64,000 nt of DNA from Bugula neritina. Its lineage: Eukaryota; Bryozoa; Gymnolaemata; Cheilostomatida; Bugulidae. The stretch is taken from NCBI GenBank assembly GCA_964035545.1, contig OZ037771.1:10299408-10363407 (forward strand). Reading direction: 5' to 3'. Shown piece after piece: positions 44,775-57,479 of the stretch (position 1 is the stretch's first letter; each line of letters opens with the position of its first letter). Both the position numbers and the translations under genes were made by a program. The notes under the pieces were generated by a model that was not told the DNA's origin, made no database searches, and saw only the letters and a program-made list of their open reading frames with translations.

Positions 44775-45920
44775 TAGTAATAGTACCAATAAATGCCAAG
44801 AGATTTTGAAACGTGCCCAATAGCACTAATAATAGAACTAGTGCGCTTAACAGTGCCCACACGTGTTAAAACATGCCCAAATGTGCCAAAATGAGCCAAT
44901 TATGCTAATATTATCTATTAGTGCCCAGAAGTTCTGAAATATGCCCAATAGTGCTAAAACTAGAACACGTGTGCTAAACAGTGCCCAATCGTGCTAAAAC
45001 ATGCCCAAATGTGCTAAAATGAGCCAATTGTGCTTATAGTACCTATTAGTGCCCAGATCTTCTGAAACGTGCCAAATAGTGCTAATAGTAGGATTAGTGT
45101 GCTTAGCAGTGCCCAAGTCTGATTAAACATTCCCAATTGTGCTAAAACATGCCCAAATGTGCTAAATTGAGCCAAACATGTTATTAGTACCTATTAGTGC
45201 CCAGAAGTTCTGAAACGTGCCCAATAGTGCTGAAACTAGAACAAGTGTCCTCAACAGTGCACAAACGTGCTAAAACATGCCCTAATGTGCTAAAATAAGC
45301 CAATTGTGCTAATAGTACCTATTAGTGCCCAGATGTTCCGAAACGTGCCAAATAGTGCTAATTGTAAGATTAGTGTGCTTAGCAGTGCCCAAGTCTGCTA
45401 AAACATTCCCAATTGTGCTAAAACATGCCCAAATGTGCTAAATTGAGCCAAACATGCTAATAGTACCAATAAATGCCCAGAGGTTCTGAAACGCGATCAA
45501 TAGTGCTGATAGTAGAACTAGTGTGCTTATCAGTGCCCAAATGTGCTAAATTGAGCCAAATATGCTAATAGTACCAAAAGGCGCCCAGAAGTTTCGAAAT
45601 GTGCCGAATAGTGCTAATAGGAAAACTAGTGTGCTAAACAGTGCGCAAATCTGCTAAAAAGTTTCCCAAATGGTCTAAAACATGCCCAAATATACTAAAT
45701 CGAGCCAATTTTGGAATAGTACCAATAAAAGCCCAGAGGTTCTGAATCATGTCCAATAGTGCTAAAACTAGAACAAATGTGCTCAACAGTGCCCAAACGT
45801 ACTAAAACATGCCCAAATGTGCTAAAATGAGCCAATTGTGCTCATAGTACCTATTAATGCTCAGAAGTTTTGAAATGTGCCAAATAATGCTAATAGTAGA
45901 ACTAGTGTGCTTAACAGTGC
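44775..45920. repeat. Copy A of a ~1.15-kb duplication (offset 6,304)
   Basis: It matches 51,079-52,224 at 6,304 bp. Shared rare variants include AGTGCCCACACGTG, TCTGATTAAACA, GTGCACAAACGT and GAGCCAATTTTGGAATAG. The right end diverges where the partner joins sequence like that at 46,431. Confidence 0.85.
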
Positions 45921-48469
45921 CCAAATGTGCTAAAATATGCCCAAATGTACTAATATGGACCAAATATGCTAATAGTACCAATAAGTGCCCAGAGGTTCTG
46001 AAACGGGCTTAATATTGTTAATAGTAGGACTAGTGTGCTTAACAGTGCCCAAATCTGCTAAAAAATTTCCTAAATGGTCTAAAACATGCCAAAATGTGCT
46101 AAATCCTGCCAAATATGGTAATAGTACCAATAAATGCCTAGAGGTTTTGAAACGTGCCCAATAGTACTGATAATAGTGCCCAAGTCTGCTAAAACATTCC
46201 CAATTGTGCTAAAACATGCCCAAATGTGCTGAATTGAGCCAAACTTGCTAATAGTACCAATAAGTGCCCAGAGGTTCTGAAACGCGATCAATAGTGCTGA
46301 TAGTAGAACTAGTGTGCTTATCAGTGCCCAAATGTGCTAAATTGAGCCAAATCTGCTAATAGTACCAATAGGCGCCCAGAAGTTTCAAAACGTGCCGGAT
46401 AGTGCTAATAGGAAAACTAGTGTGCTAAACAGTGCGCAAATCTGCTAAAAAGTTTCCCAAATGGTCTAAAACATGCCCAAATGTGCTAAAATGAACCAAT
46501 TATGCTAATAGTATCTATTAGTGCCCAAAAGTTCTGAAATATGCCCAATAGTGCTAAAACTAGAACACGTGTGCTAAACAGTGCCCAAACATGCTAAAAC
46601 ATGCCCAAATATGCTAAATTGAGCCAAACATGCTAATAATACCTATTGGGGCCCAGAAATTCTGAGGCAAGTGCAATAGTGCTAAAACTAAAGTAAGTGT
46701 GCTCAACAGTGCCAAAACGTGCTAAAACATGCCCTAATGTGCTAAAATGAGCCAATTGTGCTAATAGTACCTATTAGTGCCCAGATGTTCTGAAACGTGC
46801 CAAATAGTGCTAATAGTAGGATTAGTAAGCTTAGCAGTGCCCAAGTCTGCTTAAACATTCCCAAACGTGCTAAAACATGCCCAAATGTGCTAAATTGAGC
46901 CAAACATGTTATTAGTACTTATTAGTGCCAATAAGTTCTGAAACGTGCCCAATAGTGCTAAAACTAGAACAAGTGTGCTAAACAGTGCCAAAACGTGCTA
47001 AATAATGCCCAAATGTGTGAACTTGAGCCAAACATGTTTTTAGTACCTATTAGTGCCCAGAAGTTCTGAAACGTGCCCAATAGTGATGAAACTAGAACAA
47101 GTGTGCTTAACAGTGCCCAAATGTCCTAAAACATGTAAAATGTGCTAAATTGAGCCAATTGTGCTAATAGTACCTATTAGTGCCCAGAAATTCTGAAACG
47201 TGTCCAATAGTGCTGGAACTAGAACAAGTGTCCTCAACAGTGCCCAAATGTGCTAAAACATGCCCAAATGTGCTACCAGGAGCCAGTTGTGCTAATAGTA
47301 CCTATTATTGCCCAGATGTTCTAAAACATGCCAAATAGTGCTAATATTAAGACAAGTGTGCGTAGCAGTGCCCAAATCTGCTAAAAAGTATCCTAAATGG
47401 TCTAAAATATGCCCAAATGTACTAAATCGAGCCAATTATGGTAATAGTACCAATAAAAGCCCAGAGGTTTTGAAACGTGCCCAATAGTACTGATAATAGA
47501 ACTAGTGCGCTTAACAGTGCCCAAATGGGCTAAAAAATTTCCTAAATGGTCTAAAACATGCCCAAATGTGCTAGATTGAACCAAATATAGTAATAGTACC
47601 AATAAATGCCCAGAGGTTTTGAAACGTGCCCAATAGCGCTGAGAATAGAACTAGTGTGCTTAACAGTGCCCAATGTGCCAAAACATACCCAAATGTGCCA
47701 AAATAAACCAATTATGCTAATAGTATCTATTAGTGCCCAAAAGTTCTGAAATATGCCCAATAGTGCTAAAACTAGAACACGTGTGCTAAACAGTGCCAAA
47801 CATGCTAAAACATGCCCAAATATGGTAAATTGAGGCAATCATGCTAATAATACCTATTGGGGCCCAGACGTTCTGAAGCAAGTCCAATAGTGCTAAAACT
47901 AAAACAAGTGTGCTCAACAGTGCCAAAACGTGCTAAAACATGCCCTAATGTGCTAAAATGAGCCAATTGTGCTAATAGTACCTATTAGTGCCCAGATGTT
48001 CTGAAACGTGCCAAATAGTGCTAATAGTAGGATTAGTAAGCTTAGCAGTGCCCAAGTCTGCTTAAACATTCCCAATTATGCTAAAACATGCCCAAATGTG
48101 CTAAATTGAGCCAAACATGTTATTAGTACTTATTAGTGCCCAGAAATTCTGAAACGTGCCCAATAGTGCTAAAACTAGAACAAGTGTGCTTAACAGTGCC
48201 CAAATGTGCTAAAACATTTCTAAATGTGCTTAAATGAGCCAATTCTGCTAATAGTACCAATAACCGCTCAGAGGTTTTGAAACGGGCTCAATAATGTTAA
48301 TAGTAGGACTAGTGTGCTTAACAGTGCCGAAATCTACTAAAGAATTTCTTAAATTGTCTAAAACATGGCCAAATGTTCTGAATCGAGCCAAATATGGTAA
48401 TAGTACCAATAAATGCCAAGAGATTTTGAAACGTGCCCAATAGCACTGATAATAGAACTAGTGCGCTTA
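45786..48469. repeat. First unit of a 2,684-bp tandem duplication
   Basis: It is head to tail with 48,470-51,153 at a constant offset of 2,684 bp. Every stretch I compared, for example at 46,081, 46,621, 47,641 and 48,421, was identical to its partner. This is either a very recent duplication or an assembly artefact. The unit is close to 21 repeats of 128 bp. Confidence 0.92.
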
Positions 48470-51153
48470 ACAGTGCCCAAACGTACTAAAACATGCCCAA
48501 ATGTGCTAAAATGAGCCAATTGTGCTCATAGTACCTATTAATGCTCAGAAGTTTTGAAATGTGCCAAATAATGCTAATAGTAGAACTAGTGTGCTTAACA
48601 GTGCCCAAATGTGCTAAAATATGCCCAAATGTACTAATATGGACCAAATATGCTAATAGTACCAATAAGTGCCCAGAGGTTCTGAAACGGGCTTAATATT
48701 GTTAATAGTAGGACTAGTGTGCTTAACAGTGCCCAAATCTGCTAAAAAATTTCCTAAATGGTCTAAAACATGCCAAAATGTGCTAAATCCTGCCAAATAT
48801 GGTAATAGTACCAATAAATGCCTAGAGGTTTTGAAACGTGCCCAATAGTACTGATAATAGTGCCCAAGTCTGCTAAAACATTCCCAATTGTGCTAAAACA
48901 TGCCCAAATGTGCTGAATTGAGCCAAACTTGCTAATAGTACCAATAAGTGCCCAGAGGTTCTGAAACGCGATCAATAGTGCTGATAGTAGAACTAGTGTG
49001 CTTATCAGTGCCCAAATGTGCTAAATTGAGCCAAATCTGCTAATAGTACCAATAGGCGCCCAGAAGTTTCAAAACGTGCCGGATAGTGCTAATAGGAAAA
49101 CTAGTGTGCTAAACAGTGCGCAAATCTGCTAAAAAGTTTCCCAAATGGTCTAAAACATGCCCAAATGTGCTAAAATGAACCAATTATGCTAATAGTATCT
49201 ATTAGTGCCCAAAAGTTCTGAAATATGCCCAATAGTGCTAAAACTAGAACACGTGTGCTAAACAGTGCCCAAACATGCTAAAACATGCCCAAATATGCTA
49301 AATTGAGCCAAACATGCTAATAATACCTATTGGGGCCCAGAAATTCTGAGGCAAGTGCAATAGTGCTAAAACTAAAGTAAGTGTGCTCAACAGTGCCAAA
49401 ACGTGCTAAAACATGCCCTAATGTGCTAAAATGAGCCAATTGTGCTAATAGTACCTATTAGTGCCCAGATGTTCTGAAACGTGCCAAATAGTGCTAATAG
49501 TAGGATTAGTAAGCTTAGCAGTGCCCAAGTCTGCTTAAACATTCCCAAACGTGCTAAAACATGCCCAAATGTGCTAAATTGAGCCAAACATGTTATTAGT
49601 ACTTATTAGTGCCAATAAGTTCTGAAACGTGCCCAATAGTGCTAAAACTAGAACAAGTGTGCTAAACAGTGCCAAAACGTGCTAAATAATGCCCAAATGT
49701 GTGAACTTGAGCCAAACATGTTTTTAGTACCTATTAGTGCCCAGAAGTTCTGAAACGTGCCCAATAGTGATGAAACTAGAACAAGTGTGCTTAACAGTGC
49801 CCAAATGTCCTAAAACATGTAAAATGTGCTAAATTGAGCCAATTGTGCTAATAGTACCTATTAGTGCCCAGAAATTCTGAAACGTGTCCAATAGTGCTGG
49901 AACTAGAACAAGTGTCCTCAACAGTGCCCAAATGTGCTAAAACATGCCCAAATGTGCTACCAGGAGCCAGTTGTGCTAATAGTACCTATTATTGCCCAGA
50001 TGTTCTAAAACATGCCAAATAGTGCTAATATTAAGACAAGTGTGCGTAGCAGTGCCCAAATCTGCTAAAAAGTATCCTAAATGGTCTAAAATATGCCCAA
50101 ATGTACTAAATCGAGCCAATTATGGTAATAGTACCAATAAAAGCCCAGAGGTTTTGAAACGTGCCCAATAGTACTGATAATAGAACTAGTGCGCTTAACA
50201 GTGCCCAAATGGGCTAAAAAATTTCCTAAATGGTCTAAAACATGCCCAAATGTGCTAGATTGAACCAAATATAGTAATAGTACCAATAAATGCCCAGAGG
50301 TTTTGAAACGTGCCCAATAGCGCTGAGAATAGAACTAGTGTGCTTAACAGTGCCCAATGTGCCAAAACATACCCAAATGTGCCAAAATAAACCAATTATG
50401 CTAATAGTATCTATTAGTGCCCAAAAGTTCTGAAATATGCCCAATAGTGCTAAAACTAGAACACGTGTGCTAAACAGTGCCAAACATGCTAAAACATGCC
50501 CAAATATGGTAAATTGAGGCAATCATGCTAATAATACCTATTGGGGCCCAGACGTTCTGAAGCAAGTCCAATAGTGCTAAAACTAAAACAAGTGTGCTCA
50601 ACAGTGCCAAAACGTGCTAAAACATGCCCTAATGTGCTAAAATGAGCCAATTGTGCTAATAGTACCTATTAGTGCCCAGATGTTCTGAAACGTGCCAAAT
50701 AGTGCTAATAGTAGGATTAGTAAGCTTAGCAGTGCCCAAGTCTGCTTAAACATTCCCAATTATGCTAAAACATGCCCAAATGTGCTAAATTGAGCCAAAC
50801 ATGTTATTAGTACTTATTAGTGCCCAGAAATTCTGAAACGTGCCCAATAGTGCTAAAACTAGAACAAGTGTGCTTAACAGTGCCCAAATGTGCTAAAACA
50901 TTTCTAAATGTGCTTAAATGAGCCAATTCTGCTAATAGTACCAATAACCGCTCAGAGGTTTTGAAACGGGCTCAATAATGTTAATAGTAGGACTAGTGTG
51001 CTTAACAGTGCCGAAATCTACTAAAGAATTTCTTAAATTGTCTAAAACATGGCCAAATGTTCTGAATCGAGCCAAATATGGTAATAGTACCAATAAATGC
51101 CAAGAGATTTTGAAACGTGCCCAATAGCACTGATAATAGAACTAGTGCGCTTA
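48470..51153. repeat. Second unit of the 2,684-bp tandem duplication
   Basis: Partner of 45,786-48,469. After its end the sequence continues with CCCACACGTGTTAAAACA, whereas the first unit continues with CCCAAACGTACTAAAACA, which fixes the unit boundary to a few bases. Confidence 0.92.
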
Positions 51154-52224
51154 ACAGTGCCCACACGTGTTAAAACATGCCCAAATGTGCAAAAATGAGC
51201 CAATTATGCTAATATTATCTATTAGTGCCCAGAAGTTCTGAAATATGCCCAATAGTGCAAAAACTAGAACACGTGTGCTAAACAGTGCCCAATCATGCTA
51301 AAACATGCCCAAACGTGCTAAAATGAGCCAATTGTGCTTATAGTACCTATTAGTGCCCAGATCTTCTGAAACGTGCCAAATAGTGCTAATAGTAGGATTA
51401 GTGTGCTTAGCAGTGCCCAAGTCTGATTAAACATTCCCAATTGTGCTAAAACATGCCCAAATGTGCTAAATTGAGCCAAACATGTTATTAGTACCTATTA
51501 GTGCCCAGAAGTTCTGAAACGTGCCCAATAGTGCTGAAACTAGAACAAGTGTCCTCAACAGTGCACAAACGTGCTAAAACATGCCCTAATGTGCTAAAAT
51601 AAGCCAATTGTGCTAATAGTACCTATTAGTGCCCAGATGTTCCGAAACGTGCCGAATAGTGCTAATAGTAAGATTAGTGTGCTTAGCAGTGCCCAAGTCT
51701 GCTAAAACATTCCCAATTGTGCTAAAACATGCCCAAATGTGCTAAATTGAGCCAAACATGCTAATAGTACCAATAAATGCCCAGAGGTTCTGAAACGCGA
51801 TCAATAGTGCTGATAGTAGAACTAGTGTGCTTATCAGTGCCCAAATGTGCTAAATTGAGCCAAATATGCTAATAGTACCAAAAGGCGCCCAGAAGTTTCG
51901 AAACGTGCCGAATAGTGCTAATAGGAAAACTAGTGTGCTAAACAGTGCGCAAATCTGCTAAAAAGTTTCCCAAATGGTCTAAAACATGCCCAAATATACT
52001 AAATCGAGCCAATTTTGGAATAGTACCAATAAAAGCCCAGAGGTTCTGAATCATGTCCAATAGTGCTAAAACTAGAACAAATGTGCTCAACAGTGCCCAA
52101 ACATGCTAAAACATGCCCAAATGTGCTAAAATGAGCCAATTGTGCTCATAGTACCTATTAATGCTCAGAAGTTCTGAAATGTGCCAAATAATGCTAATAG
52201 TAGAACTAGTGTGCTTAACAGTGC
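51079..52224. repeat. Copy B of the ~1.15-kb duplication (offset 6,304)
   Basis: Partner of 44,775-45,920. At about 52,220 it switches to a copy of 46,431-47,185 (offset about 5,789, extending to about 52,974), so this part of the array is a mosaic of two older segments. Confidence 0.85.
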
Positions 52225-52974
52225 GCAAATCTGCTAAAAAGTTTCCCAAATGGTCTAAAACATGCCCAAATGTGCTAAAATGAACCAATTATGCTAATAG
52301 TATCTATTAGTGCCCAAAAGTTCTGAAATATGCCCAATAGTGCTAAAACTAGAACACGTGTGCTAAACAGTGCCCAAACATGCTAAAACATGCCAAATAT
52401 GCTAAATTGAGCCAAACATGCTAATAATACCTATTGGGGCCCAGAAATTCTGAGGCAAGTCCAATAGTGCTAAAACTAAAGTAAGTGTGCTCAACAGTGC
52501 CAAAACGTGCTAAAACATGCCCTAATGTGCTAAAATGAGCCAATTGTGCTAATAGTACCTATTAGTGCCCAGATGTTCTGAAACGTGCCAAATAGTGCTA
52601 ATAGTAGGATTAGTAAGCTTAGCAGTGCCCAAGTCTGCTTAAACATTCCCAAACGTGCTAAAACATGCCCAAATGTGCTAAATTGAGCCAAACATGTTAT
52701 TAGTACTTATTAGTGCCAATAAGTTCTGAAACGTGCCCAATAGTGCTAAAACTAGAACAAGTGTGCTAAACAGTGCCAAAACGTGCTAAATAATGCCCAA
52801 ATGTGTGAACTTGAGCCAAACATGTTTTTAGTACCTATTAGTGCCCAGAAGTTCTGAAACGTGCCCAATAGTGATGAAACTAGAACAAGTGTGCTTAACA
52901 GTGCCCAAATGTCCTAAAGCATGTAAAATGTGCTAAATTGAGCCAATTGTGCTAATAGTACCTATTAGTGCCCA
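52220..52974. repeat. Copy of 46,431-47,185 (offset ~5,789)
   Basis: It follows 46,431 onward nearly base for base; a single missing C (TGCCAAATAT against TGCCCAAATAT) shifts the offset to 5,788. The match ends where GCCCAGAAGTTCTGAATC replaces GCCCAGAAATTCTGAAAC. Confidence 0.82.
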
Positions 52975-55900
52975 GAAGTTCTGAATCGTGCCCAATAGTG
53001 CTAATCGTAGTACTCGTGTGCTTGACAGCGCCCAAAACTGCTAAAACATTTCTAAATGTTCTAAAATGAGCCAATTCTGCTAATAGTACCAATAACCGCT
53101 CAGAGGTTCTGAATTGGGCTTAATAGTGTTAATAGTAAGACTAGTGTGCTTAACAGTGCCCAAATCTGCTAAAAAAAATTCTAAATGGTCTAAAACATGC
53201 CCAAATGTGCTAGATCGAACCAAATATAGTAATAGTACCAATAAATGCCCAGAGGTTTTGAAACGTGCCCAATAGCACTGAGAATAGAACAAGTGTGCTT
53301 AACAGTGCCCAAATGTGCTAAAACATGCCCAAATGTGCTAAAATAAACCAATTATGCTAATAGTATCTATTAGTGCCCAAAAGTTCTGAAATATGCCCAA
53401 TAGTGCTAAAACTAGAACACAAGTGCTAAACAGTGCCCAAACATGCTAAAACACGCCCAAATATGCTAAATTGAGCCAAACATGCTAATAATACCTATTG
53501 GGGCCCAGAGGTTCTGAAGCATGCCCAATAGTGCTAAAACTAAAACAAGTGTGCTCAACAGTGCCAAAACGTGCTAAAACATGCCCAAAAGGTCTACTAG
53601 GAGCCAATTGTGCTAATAGTACCTATTAGTGCCCAAATGTTCTGAAACGGGCCAAATAGTGCTAATAGTAAGATTAGTGTGCTTAGCAGTGCCCAAGTCT
53701 GCTAAAACATTCCCAATCGTGCTAAAACATGCCCAAATGTGCTAAAACGAGCCAATTGTGCTAATAGTACCTATTAGTGCCCAGAAGTTCTGAATCGTAC
53801 CCAATTGTGCTATTAGTAGAACTAGTGTGCTCAACAGTGCCCAAATGTGCTAAGAGATTCCCAAATGTGCTAAACGTCCCCAAATGTATTAAATTGAGCC
53901 AAATACACCAATAGCACCAACAAGCGCCCAGAGGTTCTTAAACTTGCCCAATAGGGCTAATAGTAGGATTAGTGTGCCTAACAGTGCCCAAGTCTGCTAA
54001 AACATTCCTAAGTGTGCTAAAACATGCCCAAATGTGCTAAATTGAGCCAAACATGTTAATAGTACCAATAAGTGCCCAGAGGTTCGGAAACACCATCAAT
54101 AGTGCTGATAGTAGAACTAGTGTGCCTATCAGTGCCCAAATGTACTAAATTGAGCTAAATATGCTAATAGTACCAATACGCGCCCAGAAGTTTCGAAACG
54201 TGCATAATAGTGCTAATAGGATAACTAGTGTGCTAAACAGTGCGCAAATCTACTAAAAAGTTTCCCAAATGGTCTAAAACATGCCCAAATGTACTAAATC
54301 GACCCAAATATGGTAATAGTACCAATAAATGCCCAAAGGTTCTGAATCAGGCCCCATAGTGCTAAAACTAGAACAAGTGTGCTCAACAGTGCCCAAACGT
54401 GCTAAAACATGCCAAAAGGTGCTAAATTGAGCCAATTGTGCTAATAGTACCTATTATTGCTCAGAAGTTCTGAAATGTGCCAAATAGTGCTAATAGTAGA
54501 ACTAGTGTGCTCAACAGTGCCCAAATGTGCTAAAACATGCCCAAATGTGCTGAAATGAGCCAATTATGCTAATAGTATCTATTAGTGCCCAAAAGTTCTG
54601 AAATATGCCCAATAGTGCTAAAACTAGAACACGTGTGCCTAACAGTGCCCAAGTCTGCTAAAACATTCCCAATTGTGCTAAATTGAGCCCATTGTGCTAA
54701 TCGTACCTATTAGTGCCGAGAGGTTCTGAAAAATGCCCAATAGTGCTAGTAGTAGGACTAGTGTACTTAACAGTGCCCAAATCTGCTAAAACATGCCCCA
54801 TGTACTAAATTGAGCCAAATACACCAATAGCACCAACAAGCGCCCAGAGGTTCTTAAACTTGCCCAATGGGGCTAATAGTAGGATTAGTGTGCCTAACAG
54901 TGCCCAAGTCTGCTAAAACATTCCCAATTGTGCTAAAACATGCCCAAATGTGCTAAATTGAGCCAAACATGCTAATAGTACCAATAAGTGCCCAGAGGTT
55001 CTGAAACGCGATCAATAGTGCTGATAGTAGAACTAGTGTGCTTATCAGTGCCCAAATGTGCTAAATTGAGCCATATATGCTAATAGTACCAATAGGCGCC
55101 AAGAAGTTTCGAAACATGCCGAATAGTGCTAATAGGAAAACTAGTGTGCTAAACAAAACGCAAATCTGCTAAAAAGTTTCCCAAATGGTCTAAAACATGC
55201 CCAAATATACTAAATCGAGCCAATTATGGTAAGAGTACCAATAAATGCCCAGAGGTTCTGAATCGTGCCCAATAGTGCTAAAACTAGAACAAGTGTGCTC
55301 AACAGTGCCCAAACGTGCTAAAACATGCCCAAATGTGCTAAAATGAGCCAATTGTGCTAATAGTACCTATTAATGCTCAGAAGTTCTGAAATGTGCCAAA
55401 TAGTGCTAATAGTAGAACTAGTGTGCTCAACAATGCCCAAATGTGCTAAAACATGCCCAAATGTGCTGAAATGAGCCAATTATGCTAATAGTATCTATTA
55501 GTGCCCAGAAGTTCTGAAACGTGTCCAATAGTGCTAAAACTAGAACAAGTGTGCTAAACAGTGCCCAAACATGCTAAATAATGCCCAAATGTGCTAAATT
55601 GAGCCAAACATGTTATTAGTACCTATTGGTGTCCAAAAGTTCTGAAACGTGCCCAATAGTGATGAAACTAGAACAAATGTCCTCAACAGTGCCCAAATGT
55701 CCTAAAACATGTAAAATGTGCTAAATTGAGCCAATTGTGCTAATAGTACTATTAGTGCCCAGAAGTTCTGAATCGTGCCCAATAGTGCTAATAGTAGAAC
55801 TAGTGTGCTCAACAGTGCCCAAATGTGCTAAAAGATTCCCCAATGTGCTAAAACATGCCCAAATGTGCTAAATTGAGCCCATTGTGCTAATCAGACCTAT

Positions 55901-57479
55901 TAGTGCCCAGAGGTTCTGTAAAATGCCCAATAGTGCTAGTAGTAGGACTAGTGTGCCTAACAGTGCCCAAATCTGCTAAAACATGCCCAATGTACTAAAT
56001 TGAGCCAAATACACCAATAGCACCAACAAGCGCCCAGAGGTTCTTAAACTTGCCCAATAGGGCTAATAGTAGGATTAGTGTGCTTAACAGTGCCCAAATG
56101 TGCTAAAATATGGCCAAATGTACTAATTTTGACCAAATATGCTAATAGTACCAATAAGTGCCCAGAGGTTCTGAAACGTGCCCAATAGTGCTAATAGTAG
56201 AACTAGTGTGCTTAACAGTGCCCAAATGTCCTAAAACATGTAAAATGTGCTAAATTGAGCCAATTGTGCTAATAGTACCTATTAGTCCCCAGAAGTTCTG
56301 AATTGTGCCCAATAGTGCTAATCGTAGTACTAGTGTGCTTGACAGCGCCCAAATGTGCTAAGAGATTCCTAAATGTGCTAAAACATCCCCAAATGTATCA
56401 AATTGAGCCCAATACACCAATAGCACCAACTAACGCCCAGAGGTTCTTAAACTTGCCCAATAGGGCTAATATTAAGATTAGTGTGCTTAACAGTGCCCAA
56501 TTCTGCTAAAATGTTCCCAAATGGGCGAAAACATGCCCAAATGTAATAAATTGAGCCAAATATGCCGATAGTAAAAATGAGTGCCCAGAGGTTCTCAAAC
56601 GTGCCCAATAGTGCTGATAGGAGAACTAGTGTGCTTAACAGTGCCCAAATGTGCTTAAACGTGCCCAAGTATGCTAAATTGAGCCAAATATACTAATAGC
56701 ACAAATAAACGCCTAGAAGTTCTGAAATGTGCCCATTAGTGCTGATAGTAGAACTAGTGTGCTTGTTAGTGCCTAAATCTGCTAAAACATTCCCGAATGG
56801 GCTAGAACATGCCCAAATGTACTAAATTGAGCCAAATATGCTAATAGTACAAATAAGCGCCCAGAAGTTCTGAAACGAGCACAGTAGTGCTAAAACTAGA
56901 AGAAGTGTTCTCAACAGTGCTCAAACGTGCCCAAATGTGCTAAAATGAGCCAATTGTGCTAATAGTACCTATTAGTGCCCAGAAGTTCTGAAACGTGGCC
57001 AATGGTGCTAATAGTAGAACTAGTGTGCTCAACAGTGCCCAAATGTGCTAAAAGATTCCCCAATGTGCTAAAACATGCCCAAATGTGCTAAATTAAGCCA
57101 AATACACTAATAGCACCACAAAACGCCCAGAGGTTCTGAAACGTGCCCAATAGTGCTAATAGTAGGACTAGTGTGCTTAACAGTGCCCGAATTTGCTAAA
57201 ACATTCCCAAACGAACTAGATTCAGCCAAATATGCTAATAGTGCCTATTAGTGCCCAGATGTTCTGATACGGGCCCAATAGTGCCAAAACTAGAACAAGT
57301 TTTCTCCACAGTGCTAAAACGTGCTGAAACATGCCCAAATGTGCTAAAATGAGCCAATTGTGCTAATAGTACCTATTAGTGCCAAGAAGTTCTGAAACAT
57401 ACCCAATAGTGCTAATAGTAGAACTAGTGTGCTCAACAGAGCCCAAATGTGCTAAAACATGCCTAAATGTGCTAAATCA

